Assembly: GCF_000429545.1 (NCBI RefSeq)
Contig: NZ_AUCB01000007.1
Location: 117,739-181,738, forward strand
Origin: Arenibacter certesii DSM 19833
GTDB lineage: Bacteria > Bacteroidota > Bacteroidia > Flavobacteriales > Flavobacteriaceae
DNA length: 64,000 nucleotides
Direction: 5' to 3'
Both the position numbers and the translations under genes were made by a program. The notes beneath the pieces are model-generated. The model was not told the DNA's origin, did not search any database, and saw only the letters and a program-made list of their open reading frames with translations. Positions 51,965 through 61,856 of this stretch are shown here, in pieces (the stretch's first letter is position 1; each line of letters starts with the position of its first letter).

Positions 51965-53668
51965 CTAATTAAACTTCACTACAGCCCCCATCGTCTTAAG
52001 ACCTGAACGGCTATTATTTAGTAAATCCGAGGAAATAACATCTGCTTCCACCTTAGGTTCTTGTTGATTTCCAATTCTTACAAGTTCTTCCAATTCTGTA
52101 CCGTATAGTAAAGCAGGGTTATCTTCACCTACAGGGAGAATTACATAATTCCCATGGTCTTGGAGCATGGAAGTATGATTAAAAGTGACTCCATCAATTT
52201 CTACTCCATTGAGGTCTATCACCGCGGCAGCGGAAATTGAGGAAATTATCTGTGGAGCTTGAGCATCTGCCTCAAAGACATCAATATCTTCTCCATCTAC
52301 TAACTGCTTGTTTCCTGACACAATAGAATTGTATAAGGTAAGTTCATTCTCCCCACTTCGTCTAAAGATACCACCACCAGGACCTGTTGGAACCGCATTA
52401 TCTGTGATCGTAGTATTGATAAGAGTAAGTTTATTGTTGTTATACATCATTATACCACCTCCTCCATTTTTGGAAGTGCTACTATTGCCGGTTATCATAC
52501 AATTAGTTAAAATAGCAATTGAATTTTGTCTGATGTAAAATCCGGCCCCATAAGATCTTCCTTTGTTATCGGCTACTATAGAGTTGTTCATATAAATTTC
52601 AGCATCAGGATATCCGTGCACTCCTGCAGCGGTTCCACCAGAGTTGGCCAAAATCTTGGTATTAGAAATAAAAGCTTTGGATTCTCTAATCCATATGCCA
52701 CCCGCATTGCTTATAGAGCTATTATTATTTATCTCACTCCCATCGATTGTCACTAAAGCATCTGCAAAAGCATAAAGTCCCCCAGCAAACTTCTCTGATT
52801 TATTATCAATTATATGGGTATCACGTATATCTACCACCGCATTACCGATGGTTATACCGCCCCCATAATCTCTTCTAAATCCAAGGCCATTAATGTCTGC
52901 AGAGGCAGACAAATCACCAGCATGCCCACTAGTAATAGTTAGCCCTACTAATTCTACCTTAGCTCCTTCTTCCTTAACTGCAGATACTGACACTACATGA
53001 TACGAACTGTCATTTCCGTTAAGAATTGTCTTGTATTGCTCAGGATTTGGCTCAGTATCTTTAGTAGCATTTATAGGATATCCACCAACTAAGGAGATAT
53101 TCCTTGAGATTTCAAATGTTAAGTCCCGAACATTTGCAGAATCTCCCCCAGTAATGGTCTCACTAGGCTCATAGGTACCTTCCGCTATATGTATGGTATT
53201 TCCACTAACTGCTAAATTCAAAGCAGTTGCCAAATCAGTTGCCTCGCTCCAAGAAAAACCACCCCCGGTACCGTTGGGGCGTACATAAATATTATCGGTA
53301 TTACCTGCCTCTTGGATAACTAGTATTTCATAAGAAGCTCCTTCTCCCAAGGTAATGGTGATAGTCCCCTCTCTCTCATCATCCTCGTTTCTGATCACCG
53401 AAAATGGAAGGTCAATTCTTCCATTGGTCCCACTAGTCATCTCCAAGGTTATCCATTCTACATTAGTTTGGGCCTCCCAAGTTGTATTAGACAACAAATC
53501 AATGTTGTACTGATTATCCCCATTAGAGACCTCATAAGAATCTCTTGATACTACTAATTTAGGATCTATGCTATTTTTATTTTTGTCGCATCCGATAAAA
53601 TGAAACATGACAAAAACTCCTATAAGCAGTTTTGCAATTGCTTTAAAATGAATCTTTTTATTCATCAT
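51965..53668 (-). CDS. Lipoprotein with BACON domain and right-handed beta-helix
   Basis: A 567-residue surface lipoprotein. The lipobox Cys is in FHFIGCDKN (about residue 27). A BACON-type domain (about 38-125; VSRDSYEVSNGDNQYNIDL, WEAQTNVEWITLE) is followed by a beta-helix (about 128-480) with repeated short rungs (GGGIMMYNNNKLTLINTTITDN, GAGFYIRQNSIAILTNCMI). No polysaccharide-lyase active-site pattern is recognisable. It may bind or cleave a glycan at the cell surface, or act as an adhesin. Neighbours: GxDLY/SGNH hydrolase upstream (72 bp), DUF4886 protein downstream. Confidence 0.8.
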   Translation of the reverse strand: MMNKKIHFKAIAKLLIGVFVMFHFIGCDKNKNSIDPKLVVSRDSYEVSNGDNQYNIDLLSNTTWEAQTNVEWITLEMTSGTNGRIDLPFSVIRNEDDEREGTITITLGEGASYEILVIQEAGNTDNIYVRPNGTGGGFSWSEATDLATALNLAVSGNTIHIAEGTYEPSETITGGDSANVRDLTFEISRNISLVGGYPINATKDTEPNPEQYKTILNGNDSSYHVVSVSAVKEEGAKVELVGLTITSGHAGDLSASADINGLGFRRDYGGGITIGNAVVDIRDTHIIDNKSEKFAGGLYAFADALVTIDGSEINNNSSISNAGGIWIRESKAFISNTKILANSGGTAAGVHGYPDAEIYMNNSIVADNKGRSYGAGFYIRQNSIAILTNCMITGNSSTSKNGGGGIMMYNNNKLTLINTTITDNAVPTGPGGGIFRRSGENELTLYNSIVSGNKQLVDGEDIDVFEADAQAPQIISSISAAAVIDLNGVEIDGVTFNHTSMLQDHGNYVILPVGEDNPALLYGTELEELVRIGNQQEPKVEADVISSDLLNNSRSGLKTMGAVVKFN

Positions 53669-53740
53669 TACATTGTTTTAAATTGGCATTATTACAATAA
53701 TTATTTAAGCTTCCTTTCAGCTACTCTACACAACTAACGG

Positions 53741-54829
53741 TTATAAACTTCCGTTTAAAATATTCTTTATTACGGGAAATAATTTATCGGCAATCCGTTT
53801 ATGGCCCAAGTCGGTAAAATGGGTGCCATCTATGGTGGCTTCATGATCCGTACCTATTAAAGCCGTATTATCCAAGTAATAGATTTGCTCCATCCCGCGC
53901 TCCTTCAATTGGCTATACGCCTCTTTAAAGGCGTTATTCTGGCCGATAACCTTAGCTCCTATTTTCTCATTCCAATGTCCATGCTCCCTAAAAACACTTT
54001 CCACCATGAGAATAGGTACGGAGGGATTCTCTTTTCGCAAGGTTTCAATAAAGGGCAATGTCCTAGTTCTTATCTCTTCTATGGATGGGTTAGGCACGCA
54101 ATCCAAAATAAAGAGATCTGGATGGGAATTCTTCAAAACGTTTGCCACTTCGCGTTCCATTTTTCCCGCGCCACTAAATCCTAAGTTGCTAAAATTCATA
54201 TTTAACCTGCGACCAAGAATAGAAGTAAATATCATTCCCGGTCTAGAGGCCGATGCGCCTTGGGTTATACTAGATCCATATACCACTATTTGCTTAGAAG
54301 GTAAATAGAAATCCTCTAATGGTTGGATGTCACTGCCGCTATCCACGCCAATTTCCACCTCAGTAACGCCACTGTACAAGGGGAAATACAATCTAAAACG
54401 TTGCATTTTCCCATCGAGGTTTTCAATGACAGTAGTTGAATTGGAAAGTCCTGTTGGTTTTGCTGCAGCTACAAATTGCCATTCTTCCCCATTCCATCCA
54501 TAGAGGTCGAAACCGGCAACCGCTAAAGGAGTCATATTCCAAAGAGAATTATATTCCCTGAGTGTCCACCTCAATTTAATGGAGGAAGAGTTGGTTTTAA
54601 AAGGAACATTAAAGCCTGCTGTGTTTGTGGACAAGGCTTTCACCCTTTTGGGGAAATTGGCTGCTAAATCCTTCCGGATCCTATAATAGTGCTCCGTATC
54701 GGCTATCTTGGTACTCCCCAAAAGGGGAAACTTCAAAGCATCCACGAATTTAACAGCAGTAGCATTCTGCGCTTGGGCAATAGTCCCTAAACAACTAAAA
54801 AGAAGTGCTGAAAAAAAGATTCTTAACAT
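53741..54829 (-). CDS. GxDLY plus SGNH/GDSL hydrolase
   Basis: A 362-residue secreted enzyme with a signal peptide (ending TIAQAQ, about 21). The N-terminal domain contains AGFDLYGWNGEEW, the GxDLY motif of SGNH-associated domains. Then the hydrolase domain has block I YGSSITQGASASRPG (nucleophile Ser), FSNLGFSGAG (block II Gly) and block V DGTHFTDLGHKRIA (Asp, His). Enzymes of this type remove acyl groups, often acetate, from carbohydrate. In the SusC/SusD locus it is the best candidate for a carbohydrate esterase. Confidence 0.85.
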   Translation of the reverse strand: MLRIFFSALLFSCLGTIAQAQNATAVKFVDALKFPLLGSTKIADTEHYYRIRKDLAANFPKRVKALSTNTAGFNVPFKTNSSSIKLRWTLREYNSLWNMTPLAVAGFDLYGWNGEEWQFVAAAKPTGLSNSTTVIENLDGKMQRFRLYFPLYSGVTEVEIGVDSGSDIQPLEDFYLPSKQIVVYGSSITQGASASRPGMIFTSILGRRLNMNFSNLGFSGAGKMEREVANVLKNSHPDLFILDCVPNPSIEEIRTRTLPFIETLRKENPSVPILMVESVFREHGHWNEKIGAKVIGQNNAFKEAYSQLKERGMEQIYYLDNTALIGTDHEATIDGTHFTDLGHKRIADKLFPVIKNILNGSL

Positions 54830-54915
54830 GATAAGTCTAACTCTTATAGCTAAATTTAAGATACCTTCTTATTTATGTTCAAAATAATGAAGTTCTATGC
54901 TTATTCTACCATCCA

Positions 54916-55884
54916 TTAATAGGACGCATTTAGATAATTGTTATATAGCATTTTATAACACACCATGAGATCTTTTTCATCATCGTATGCAGACTCATAC
55001 ATAAAAGGACCTCTATACCCTGCCTTATCTAAGGCAGCTAAAATTAACGTCCAATCATTTTGTCCCTTTACCGAACATGGAAAATAATGATTTTCATGTT
55101 TACCTGTACCATCTGCAATATGAACCGATTTCATTCTACTTCCCATTGCCAATATCAATTCTTCCGGGTTCTTAATATGATTCATATCAACAGCAGAACC
55201 GATAGAATTTGGAAGCCTATTCATAATTTCTATGGTTTCTTGAACCGTACGAAGTAAAGGTCGCTCACGATTTTCGTCCTTTAATAGTTCCGGCCCTAAC
55301 AAATTCTCTATTACCATGGTAGCATTAATACTCTTCACCACCTCATTTAATTCCTTTGCTGATTTTATAAGTTGCGCCTTTCGCAGGTCCCTTTCATTTA
55401 ACCCTAAATAATAACTTGGGTGAAATAGAATTATTTGGGGTTCTAAAATCTCCAACAACTCAACCAACCTACCTTGCTTAGCTACCACATCCCTACGATT
55501 GGTTTCGTTAACCAAGGATAAATCCAAATTAGCACCAAAGGGCATATGAATAGACCAAATTTTAATACCTGCTTCATCCGCATTTTTTTTGGCCCATTTT
55601 AATCTTTCTTTAATCTCTAATTCTGATAATTTAAAGTTTCTTTGGTCATCAATAAAGGCAGACATTCCTGATACTTCCACGTAATCCACTCCCACGGATT
55701 TTGCATATTTCAAGTTCTTCAGTTCAAACTTATCTCCGCCAAACGGTATACTATAACCAACTTTTAAAGGCGGATCTTTGAGCTCTACTTTATCAGTAGG
55801 GGCTGTTTTTGTTTCTTCTGCCCCCGAAGAACATGCAACAAATGCAAGGAAGGTCCAGGTTAATAGCAATACTGATCTTTTCAT
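54916..55884 (-). CDS. Lipoprotein of the sugar-phosphate isomerase/epimerase (AP endonuclease 2) fold
   Basis: A 322-residue TIM-barrel protein. The lipobox is in FVACSSGAE (Cys18). Landmarks of the family: a SIHMPFGANLDLS segment, LFHPSYYLG, MVIENLLGPELL, GSAVDMNHIKNPEE, KSVHIADGTGKHENHYF and the C-terminal PFMYESAYDD, which carry the metal-binding Glu/Asp/His residues. Extracytoplasmic location is unusual for sugar isomerases, so it could be a lyase or isomerase acting on imported or surface-held products. It lies between SusD and the SGNH gene. Confidence 0.82.
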   Translation of the reverse strand: MKRSVLLLTWTFLAFVACSSGAEETKTAPTDKVELKDPPLKVGYSIPFGGDKFELKNLKYAKSVGVDYVEVSGMSAFIDDQRNFKLSELEIKERLKWAKKNADEAGIKIWSIHMPFGANLDLSLVNETNRRDVVAKQGRLVELLEILEPQIILFHPSYYLGLNERDLRKAQLIKSAKELNEVVKSINATMVIENLLGPELLKDENRERPLLRTVQETIEIMNRLPNSIGSAVDMNHIKNPEELILAMGSRMKSVHIADGTGKHENHYFPCSVKGQNDWTLILAALDKAGYRGPFMYESAYDDEKDLMVCYKMLYNNYLNASY

Positions 55885-55926
55885 ATTTTATTAAACTTAT
55901 CAATTTAGAGATTCTAGTTTATTTTT

Positions 55927-57663
55927 TTACCAATTTGGGTTCTGTTCTAAATTTGAATTCAAGGATAAATCTTCTAAAGGCAACGGATATAAATAATCCT
56001 TACTCTCGTCAAAAGAACCACCTAAACTAAAAGGATTAAGGTTCCCCGATGTACCATTTGTCAAAGGTCTTTGTTGAATATTTATAAGTGTGGTGGCTGT
56101 ACTTGGAGCACCAGATGGATCTCCATCATGTAGGTAAACATCAACATTCCCGTCATTATTAAAATCATAACCTCCCAATCCGGAAAAATAAATCCCTACC
56201 ATGGGTTGCTCAATTTTCTTTCCTTCCTTCCACCTCATTAAGTCATCCCACCGTAGACCTTCGTTAAACATTTCTATTCTCCGTTCCCTTCTAATCTCTA
56301 GAATCACCCCTTTATTTAAACCCTGATCCACATTCACGTACATATTCTCCAAGTATTGATCTGGATTGGCATTGGCGTTAGCCAAATTTAAATGGGGCAT
56401 CCCCACCCTGTCTCTCAACAAATTGACACTCTTATCCAAATCGGCCTGAGTTATAGCTCCCAACTCAGCTTTCGCTTCTGCAAAAGTCAACAGCGCTTCG
56501 GCGTAACGGAAAACAATTAAATCGAAATGAGCAGCACTCCACTGGTCCTTAGAAGGAAGTCCTTTAATTACCCGATACCCTGTAGTAGTTCCTGCAAGGG
56601 TTACTGGTTCAACACTACTTTCACCGTTTACTATAAAATTAGGACCAGCCGTCGTTTGTTTTAATCGCGGATCTCTATTCTGCATCTCTTCATAAAACTC
56701 CATCTCATCATAATTAGCGACATCAGTAAATCGAGTTCCATTCTTCATTAGATAACTATTCACCAAATCTTTTGGAACACCCCATGCACCGGAAGTTGGT
56801 GCCGTCATTAAATATCCTAAATTATGATGCTCTTTTTCACGCTCAAAGTCTTGCGCCAAAATTGTTTCAACCATATCCTGATTATCTCTAGAAAAGAGGT
56901 TTCTATAGGCAGCATCAGCTCCCCCAGAGGTAAACAAAGAATATTCTCCAGAATTCATCAACGTTTCAGCTGCTACAACCGCTTCATTTAAGAACCTTTC
57001 ATAATCTCCTTTACCATGATACTTTCTCCAAGTACCCTCATAAAGGGCGATCCTCGCTTTCAGTAAAAGAGCCGTATACTTAGTTACCTTATTAAGCTCT
57101 TTTTCAGCTGGAATATGATCAATGGCGTAATCTATATCGACCATTATAGAATCCATAACAAGCTCTCTAGAATCCCTAGGCTTATATAAACCCTCATCTC
57201 CAGCTTTTAAAACTTTTCCATACCACGGCACATCACCAAACTTTTGCACTTTATCGAAGTAAAAATACGCTCTAAAGAAACGTGCTACCCCCCCGTAATG
57301 AAGTTTGGCATCCTCATCTGAAACCTTGTGATAATTCTCCAAGAAAAAATTTATATCCCTAAGCCTCCCCCAAGACCATCCACCACTACCTCTCCTTGTG
57401 GGGACAATTCTACTCCCCCTTACTCTGTCTGATGCTATTAATGGCACCACATTATCCGAATGCGAATCGTCAGTGTAAACGTCTTTACCAGAAATCATTG
57501 TGTAAAAATCGTTTGTCGCTACCTCTAAATCCTTCGCCGTATTAAAGAAGAATTCTGCATCAACTTGATCTTCTGGTGGTCTGTTTAAATAATCCTTATC
57601 GCAACTAAAAAGCACTACAGCCAAGCAAACAAAACCTATTCGATATATACTAGATCCTTTCAT
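55927..57663 (-). CDS. susD: SusD/RagB family surface glycan-binding lipoprotein
   Basis: A 578-residue protein with a lipoprotein signal (Cys in VLFSCDKDYL, about residue 20). The SusD N-terminal region (NRPPEDQVDAEFFFNTAKDLEVATNDFY) and the TPR-like helical core follow, ending with the RagB C-terminal domain (RRERRIEMFNEGLRWDDLMRWKEGK). Paired with the SusC gene 20 bp upstream, it forms the SusCD lid-and-channel importer for a glycan. The substrate cannot be told from sequence. Confidence 0.95.
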   Translation of the reverse strand: MKGSSIYRIGFVCLAVVLFSCDKDYLNRPPEDQVDAEFFFNTAKDLEVATNDFYTMISGKDVYTDDSHSDNVVPLIASDRVRGSRIVPTRRGSGGWSWGRLRDINFFLENYHKVSDEDAKLHYGGVARFFRAYFYFDKVQKFGDVPWYGKVLKAGDEGLYKPRDSRELVMDSIMVDIDYAIDHIPAEKELNKVTKYTALLLKARIALYEGTWRKYHGKGDYERFLNEAVVAAETLMNSGEYSLFTSGGADAAYRNLFSRDNQDMVETILAQDFEREKEHHNLGYLMTAPTSGAWGVPKDLVNSYLMKNGTRFTDVANYDEMEFYEEMQNRDPRLKQTTAGPNFIVNGESSVEPVTLAGTTTGYRVIKGLPSKDQWSAAHFDLIVFRYAEALLTFAEAKAELGAITQADLDKSVNLLRDRVGMPHLNLANANANPDQYLENMYVNVDQGLNKGVILEIRRERRIEMFNEGLRWDDLMRWKEGKKIEQPMVGIYFSGLGGYDFNNDGNVDVYLHDGDPSGAPSTATTLINIQQRPLTNGTSGNLNPFSLGGSFDESKDYLYPLPLEDLSLNSNLEQNPNW

Positions 57664-57683
57664 TTCTAAATAATTATAAATTA

Positions 57684-60600
57684 TTATAAACCTAAATTAA
57701 TTCCTATTGAAATAGTCTTCCCCATAGGGTAATCCCTTAAATCAGCTCTTCCTACAGCACTTCCAGGGTTAGAGTAGTTTATAGCGGATCCCGCTTGTTC
57801 CGGATCTATATATTTGGTTAGATTACCAAATCTCCATGTAAACAAGTTTTCGCCACTAAAATATACTCGGAGTTTTTGAATATTTACCTTAGACATTATT
57901 TCTTGCGGAATGGTATATCCGATAGTTAAATTCTTCACACGTAAAAACCCAACATTCTCCAAGTAAAGATCATTCATTTCATATAAAGAGCGCCTAGATT
58001 GCAATGAAGCATAACCCCTATAAATTTGCGGATATTTACCGCCACTTTCTGGGGTCCAAGCATTATTAACCAAATCTTTTCTCAAAAAAGTAAGGTAAGG
58101 TCTTTGATAAGTACCCCAGTAAATATCACCAGTTGGATACCAATTTTGTTTTCCAACCCCGGCACCGGCCAAGGAGACATCTATCCCCTTCCAACTTGTG
58201 CTTAAGTTAAAGCCAAATGTATATTTAGGCATTGCATTTCCAATAGGAACTAAATCTCCATGATTCTCCAAGGTATAATCCCCCTTGTCAATTTTCCCGT
58301 CTCCATTGGTATCTAAATATTTAACATCGCCGGCGCGTAATTTATTCCATTCATTATTTTGAACTGTATTCAAAATATACCTATAGACATCCCCTAAATC
58401 CTGAGACGGATTGTCAAAAGAGTCTTGATAAGCCTTGGCCTCTTCATCAGATTGGAATTGTCCATCGGTACGATACCCCCAAATCTGCCCTAACTCCTGA
58501 CCTTCCCAATAAGAACTCATTAGACCTTCAGGATTATCATATTTTGTGATAACACCCTTAAAGTTAGATAAACTACCAGATGCTCTTATCGCTAAAGGAG
58601 AGCCTCCAACCATAAAGGAATCTTTATATCCTATCCCTAGCTCGAATCCAGTATTCCTTAAAGATGCTAAATTTTCTCTAGGCTCGGATGCGCCAAAAAC
58701 TGAAGGCAATGGCGTACTCGGCAAATACATACCTTCTGTTTCTTTTCTATACCAATCAAATGTTGTAGTCAACTTATTACCCATAAACCCTAAGTCTACA
58801 CCAAAATCCAAAGTTTTGGTAGTCTCCCAGGTAACCACCTTAGGCAAGGGTCCAGGAGCCGATACATAATTCAAAGGCTCACCATGATTCATCCAACTAG
58901 ACAATCCCATAGGCATCAATGACTGGAAGGTATTTACTGGCACGCTTTGATTTCCAAGTTCCCCGTAGGAGCCCCTTAACTTTAAACTACTAACAACCTC
59001 TTCCAAGGGTTTCCAAAACTCCTCTCTATTTACCTGCCAACCCGCAGAAATGGAAGGGAAGAACCCCCATCTACTATCCTCGGGAAATCGGGAAGATCCA
59101 TCATACCTGGCATTAACCTCCAATAAATATTTGTTCTTATAGTCATAGTTAAATCTTCCAAAATACCCTTGAACCGCCCATAAAAGTGCTGATCCATCAG
59201 CATTTAACATTTCAGTACCGAATGCTAAATTAGCTTTATCTCTTATTAATAAACCTCCCTGCTGCGCATACACTCTATCACGATCGTAATCCTCTTGGTT
59301 GTATCCTGCCAACAATTTAAAGTTGTGGTCATCTAGAAGCTGAAGACTATAGGTACCAAAAACATTTAAAGCGTTATAATAGTCTCTCCATCTATACTCT
59401 CCCAAACTATTAACACCTGCCGTTGTCAATGTTAACCTGTCAGTAGATAAATATTCGAATGGATTATAACGATACGTGTTATGCGTATTGGTAATTCTAT
59501 TGCTATAATCAAAATTTATTTCTAAATTTTTTATTGGAGTAACTTTTGCACGAAAGGTATTTGTAAACTGTTCCGTATTAAATTTACGCCAGTTATTACC
59601 ATCTTCCATAGCAGGGCCACCACCTTGACCTCCGTTACCACTTCTCCCTACATCCGTAGGAACACCATCTATCTCATAAGGATAAAAAGCCATCATATCA
59701 TACCAGGTTGTTGTACTCCAAAGACCACCATATCCATTCCGAAACCCTCCATACTCTTGATTCATCTCACGACTAAATAAAGTATTATTGGAAAGTTGCA
59801 ACCAATCGTTTACGTCAAACGTAAGCGTAGACTTCAAGTTATATCGATTAAAATCTGAATCCTGAATATTGTTAATAGTCTCCCGGTTGTACACCCTTCC
59901 AGACAAATACCCCTTTAATTTATCACCTCCTCCAGAAATAGAAATGTTATGTATAGAGGATGGCTGAACTTTTTTAAATAGGTAGTCGTGCCAATCTGTT
60001 TTATAGAAAAATTTATAAGAACCATTAGGCTGTTTTTGATGAAATGGCTCTATCTCTCCGTTAGCAACCATTCGAATAGTCTCCCAGTCCATATCATCAT
60101 AACCAGTATAACTAGAGCCGTTATACCCAAAAATAGCCGCATCTACGGTTTTCCCATACACATATGGATCGGATACAAAATCCGTTCTAGTTGTGGGAGA
60201 GGTAAATCCATAGTTAGTTGTATAATTAATTCTCATGTCTCCAGACTTACCACTCTTAGTAGTAATCAAAATTACACCAAAAGCTCCTCTAGCTCCATAA
60301 ATGGCCGCTGAAGCCGCATCCTTTAGCACCGTAACATTCTGAATATCTTCTGGATTCACTCTACCAATATCTCCTTCAATACCATCAATCATAACTAATG
60401 GACCCCCACCGTTGATTGAGTTAAACCCTCGAATATTAATATCAGGAGTCGCAGTAGGATCTCCAGTATTCACTTGGATATTTAAACCAGGCATCAATCC
60501 TTGCAGAGTTCCCACAATATCTGGAGAAGGCCTCATTGCAATATCTTCTGCACTTATTTGACTTATAGCCCCGGTTAAGTTCTCTTTTTTCTGGGTACCA

Positions 60601-60938
60601 TAACCCACCACAACCACTTCATCCAAGGCACTAACATCATCCTCCATCACTACACTAACACTATTCGAAGAGCCCAAAGCAACCTCTTGTCTAGCGTACC
60701 CTAGGTATGAAAAAATCAATATATTCTCATCATTATCAGGCACAGATATAGTAAAATTCCCATCAAAATCAGTTATTGCACCTTTTTGGGTATTTTTAAG
60801 CTGAACAGTAACCCCAGGCAATGGAAAATTCTCTTCATCCACAACGCTACCTGTAACTACTCGATCTTGTCCAAATCCTTGGGAAACAGCTAAGCAAACC
60901 AATACCAGAAGCAGACTTTGTAAAGATTTCTTCATCAT
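57684..60938 (-). CDS. susC: SusC/RagA family TonB-linked outer-membrane transporter
   Basis: A 1084-residue protein with a signal peptide (about 1-23), a carboxypeptidase-regulatory-like domain (about 26-105, GSVVDEENFPLPGVTVQLK), the TonB-linked signature LDEVVVVGYGTQKKENLTG (about 111-129), a plug domain (about 115-235) and the barrel ending in GKTISIGINLGL. It imports oligosaccharides with SusD. It is preceded at 27 bp by the phosphodiester-glycosidase-like gene and followed at 20 bp by susD, so it is in mid-operon. Confidence 0.96.
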   Translation of the reverse strand: MMKKSLQSLLLVLVCLAVSQGFGQDRVVTGSVVDEENFPLPGVTVQLKNTQKGAITDFDGNFTISVPDNDENILIFSYLGYARQEVALGSSNSVSVVMEDDVSALDEVVVVGYGTQKKENLTGAISQISAEDIAMRPSPDIVGTLQGLMPGLNIQVNTGDPTATPDINIRGFNSINGGGPLVMIDGIEGDIGRVNPEDIQNVTVLKDAASAAIYGARGAFGVILITTKSGKSGDMRINYTTNYGFTSPTTRTDFVSDPYVYGKTVDAAIFGYNGSSYTGYDDMDWETIRMVANGEIEPFHQKQPNGSYKFFYKTDWHDYLFKKVQPSSIHNISISGGGDKLKGYLSGRVYNRETINNIQDSDFNRYNLKSTLTFDVNDWLQLSNNTLFSREMNQEYGGFRNGYGGLWSTTTWYDMMAFYPYEIDGVPTDVGRSGNGGQGGGPAMEDGNNWRKFNTEQFTNTFRAKVTPIKNLEINFDYSNRITNTHNTYRYNPFEYLSTDRLTLTTAGVNSLGEYRWRDYYNALNVFGTYSLQLLDDHNFKLLAGYNQEDYDRDRVYAQQGGLLIRDKANLAFGTEMLNADGSALLWAVQGYFGRFNYDYKNKYLLEVNARYDGSSRFPEDSRWGFFPSISAGWQVNREEFWKPLEEVVSSLKLRGSYGELGNQSVPVNTFQSLMPMGLSSWMNHGEPLNYVSAPGPLPKVVTWETTKTLDFGVDLGFMGNKLTTTFDWYRKETEGMYLPSTPLPSVFGASEPRENLASLRNTGFELGIGYKDSFMVGGSPLAIRASGSLSNFKGVITKYDNPEGLMSSYWEGQELGQIWGYRTDGQFQSDEEAKAYQDSFDNPSQDLGDVYRYILNTVQNNEWNKLRAGDVKYLDTNGDGKIDKGDYTLENHGDLVPIGNAMPKYTFGFNLSTSWKGIDVSLAGAGVGKQNWYPTGDIYWGTYQRPYLTFLRKDLVNNAWTPESGGKYPQIYRGYASLQSRRSLYEMNDLYLENVGFLRVKNLTIGYTIPQEIMSKVNIQKLRVYFSGENLFTWRFGNLTKYIDPEQAGSAINYSNPGSAVGRADLRDYPMGKTISIGINLGL

Positions 60939-60965
60939 TTAAGATTTAATTTATTTTAAGATTGA

Positions 60966-61856
60966 CTATTTATTCGAAAAAGTAATCACAGTTGCGACTC
61001 CACGCTCTCCTTCGTGATCAAATTTTTTATTATCAGACGGATAGTTAACTACCCCATAATTCTTAACCCACGCGGTTGAGGAACCCCCGCCATCCAAATT
61101 CATTGCATCTCTACAACCTAAGGCTTCCATTATGATGGCCATTTCTTCTACAGAAGCTCCCTGTGCCTGGGAAGCCCTGCCATCTACAACAACCGCTAGA
61201 ATACGATTATCCGCTGTCACTCCAATTGCTGTCCTAGGATGTCGGTTATTATTAAACTTATTATCATCCTGAGACAAAATCTCTCCATCCATCATCAGCA
61301 AAGGCCCCGACACCAATAACGACTCTCCCTCAACATCTCGCCAGCCAGACGCTGGCTTCCTAATGATTGATATTTTACCTGCCGCATCTATTCCAAGCCC
61401 AGCATTTTCCCTGTACCAATTAAAACCAGAGCGTGTTTCATTCTTAATCTCTCCAGCTTTTTTAAAAAATACGGTCGACCCTCCATTTTTGGTGTCAAAA
61501 TAAGATCCATTTATTGCAGCAACTGCTCTATTATTAATTGCCGCATCACTAGTCTTTAAAAATCCAGATTCTACATTTGGAATATCTACGATAGTTTTCT
61601 CAGGGTTACCATTTACCTCTAACACGGTAATGCTTTGCTTAGAAGAGAATAAAGCATCAAAATGAAAATACTTCCAATTTACATTATCAGCAACCTTCTT
61701 AACAGACCACTCTGCACTGGAGATAATTTCAGAAACAGTATTAACCTCCTCAGCTTTAGGTGGTTCTGATTGGTCTAACTGATTATCCTGCGAACATCCT
61801 ACAAAACATACAATCAATAATAAATACAGCAATAAATATCTTCTCATTATTTTCAT
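60966..61856 (-). CDS. Phosphodiester glycosidase family lipoprotein
   Basis: A 296-residue lipoprotein (Cys in CFVGCSQDN, about residue 21) with the NAGPA-type domain (about 65-290). Landmarks: AAINGSYFDTKNGGSTVFF, TAIGVTADNRILAVVVDGR and MNLDGGGSSTAWV. The family includes the enzyme that uncovers GlcNAc-1-phosphate and related exo-hydrolases of phosphodiester-linked sugars. As first gene of the SusCD operon it suggests a substrate with phosphodiester linkages, but bacterial members are poorly characterised. Confidence 0.85.
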   Translation of the reverse strand: MKIMRRYLLLYLLLIVCFVGCSQDNQLDQSEPPKAEEVNTVSEIISSAEWSVKKVADNVNWKYFHFDALFSSKQSITVLEVNGNPEKTIVDIPNVESGFLKTSDAAINNRAVAAINGSYFDTKNGGSTVFFKKAGEIKNETRSGFNWYRENAGLGIDAAGKISIIRKPASGWRDVEGESLLVSGPLLMMDGEILSQDDNKFNNNRHPRTAIGVTADNRILAVVVDGRASQAQGASVEEMAIIMEALGCRDAMNLDGGGSSTAWVKNYGVVNYPSDNKKFDHEGERGVATVITFSNK

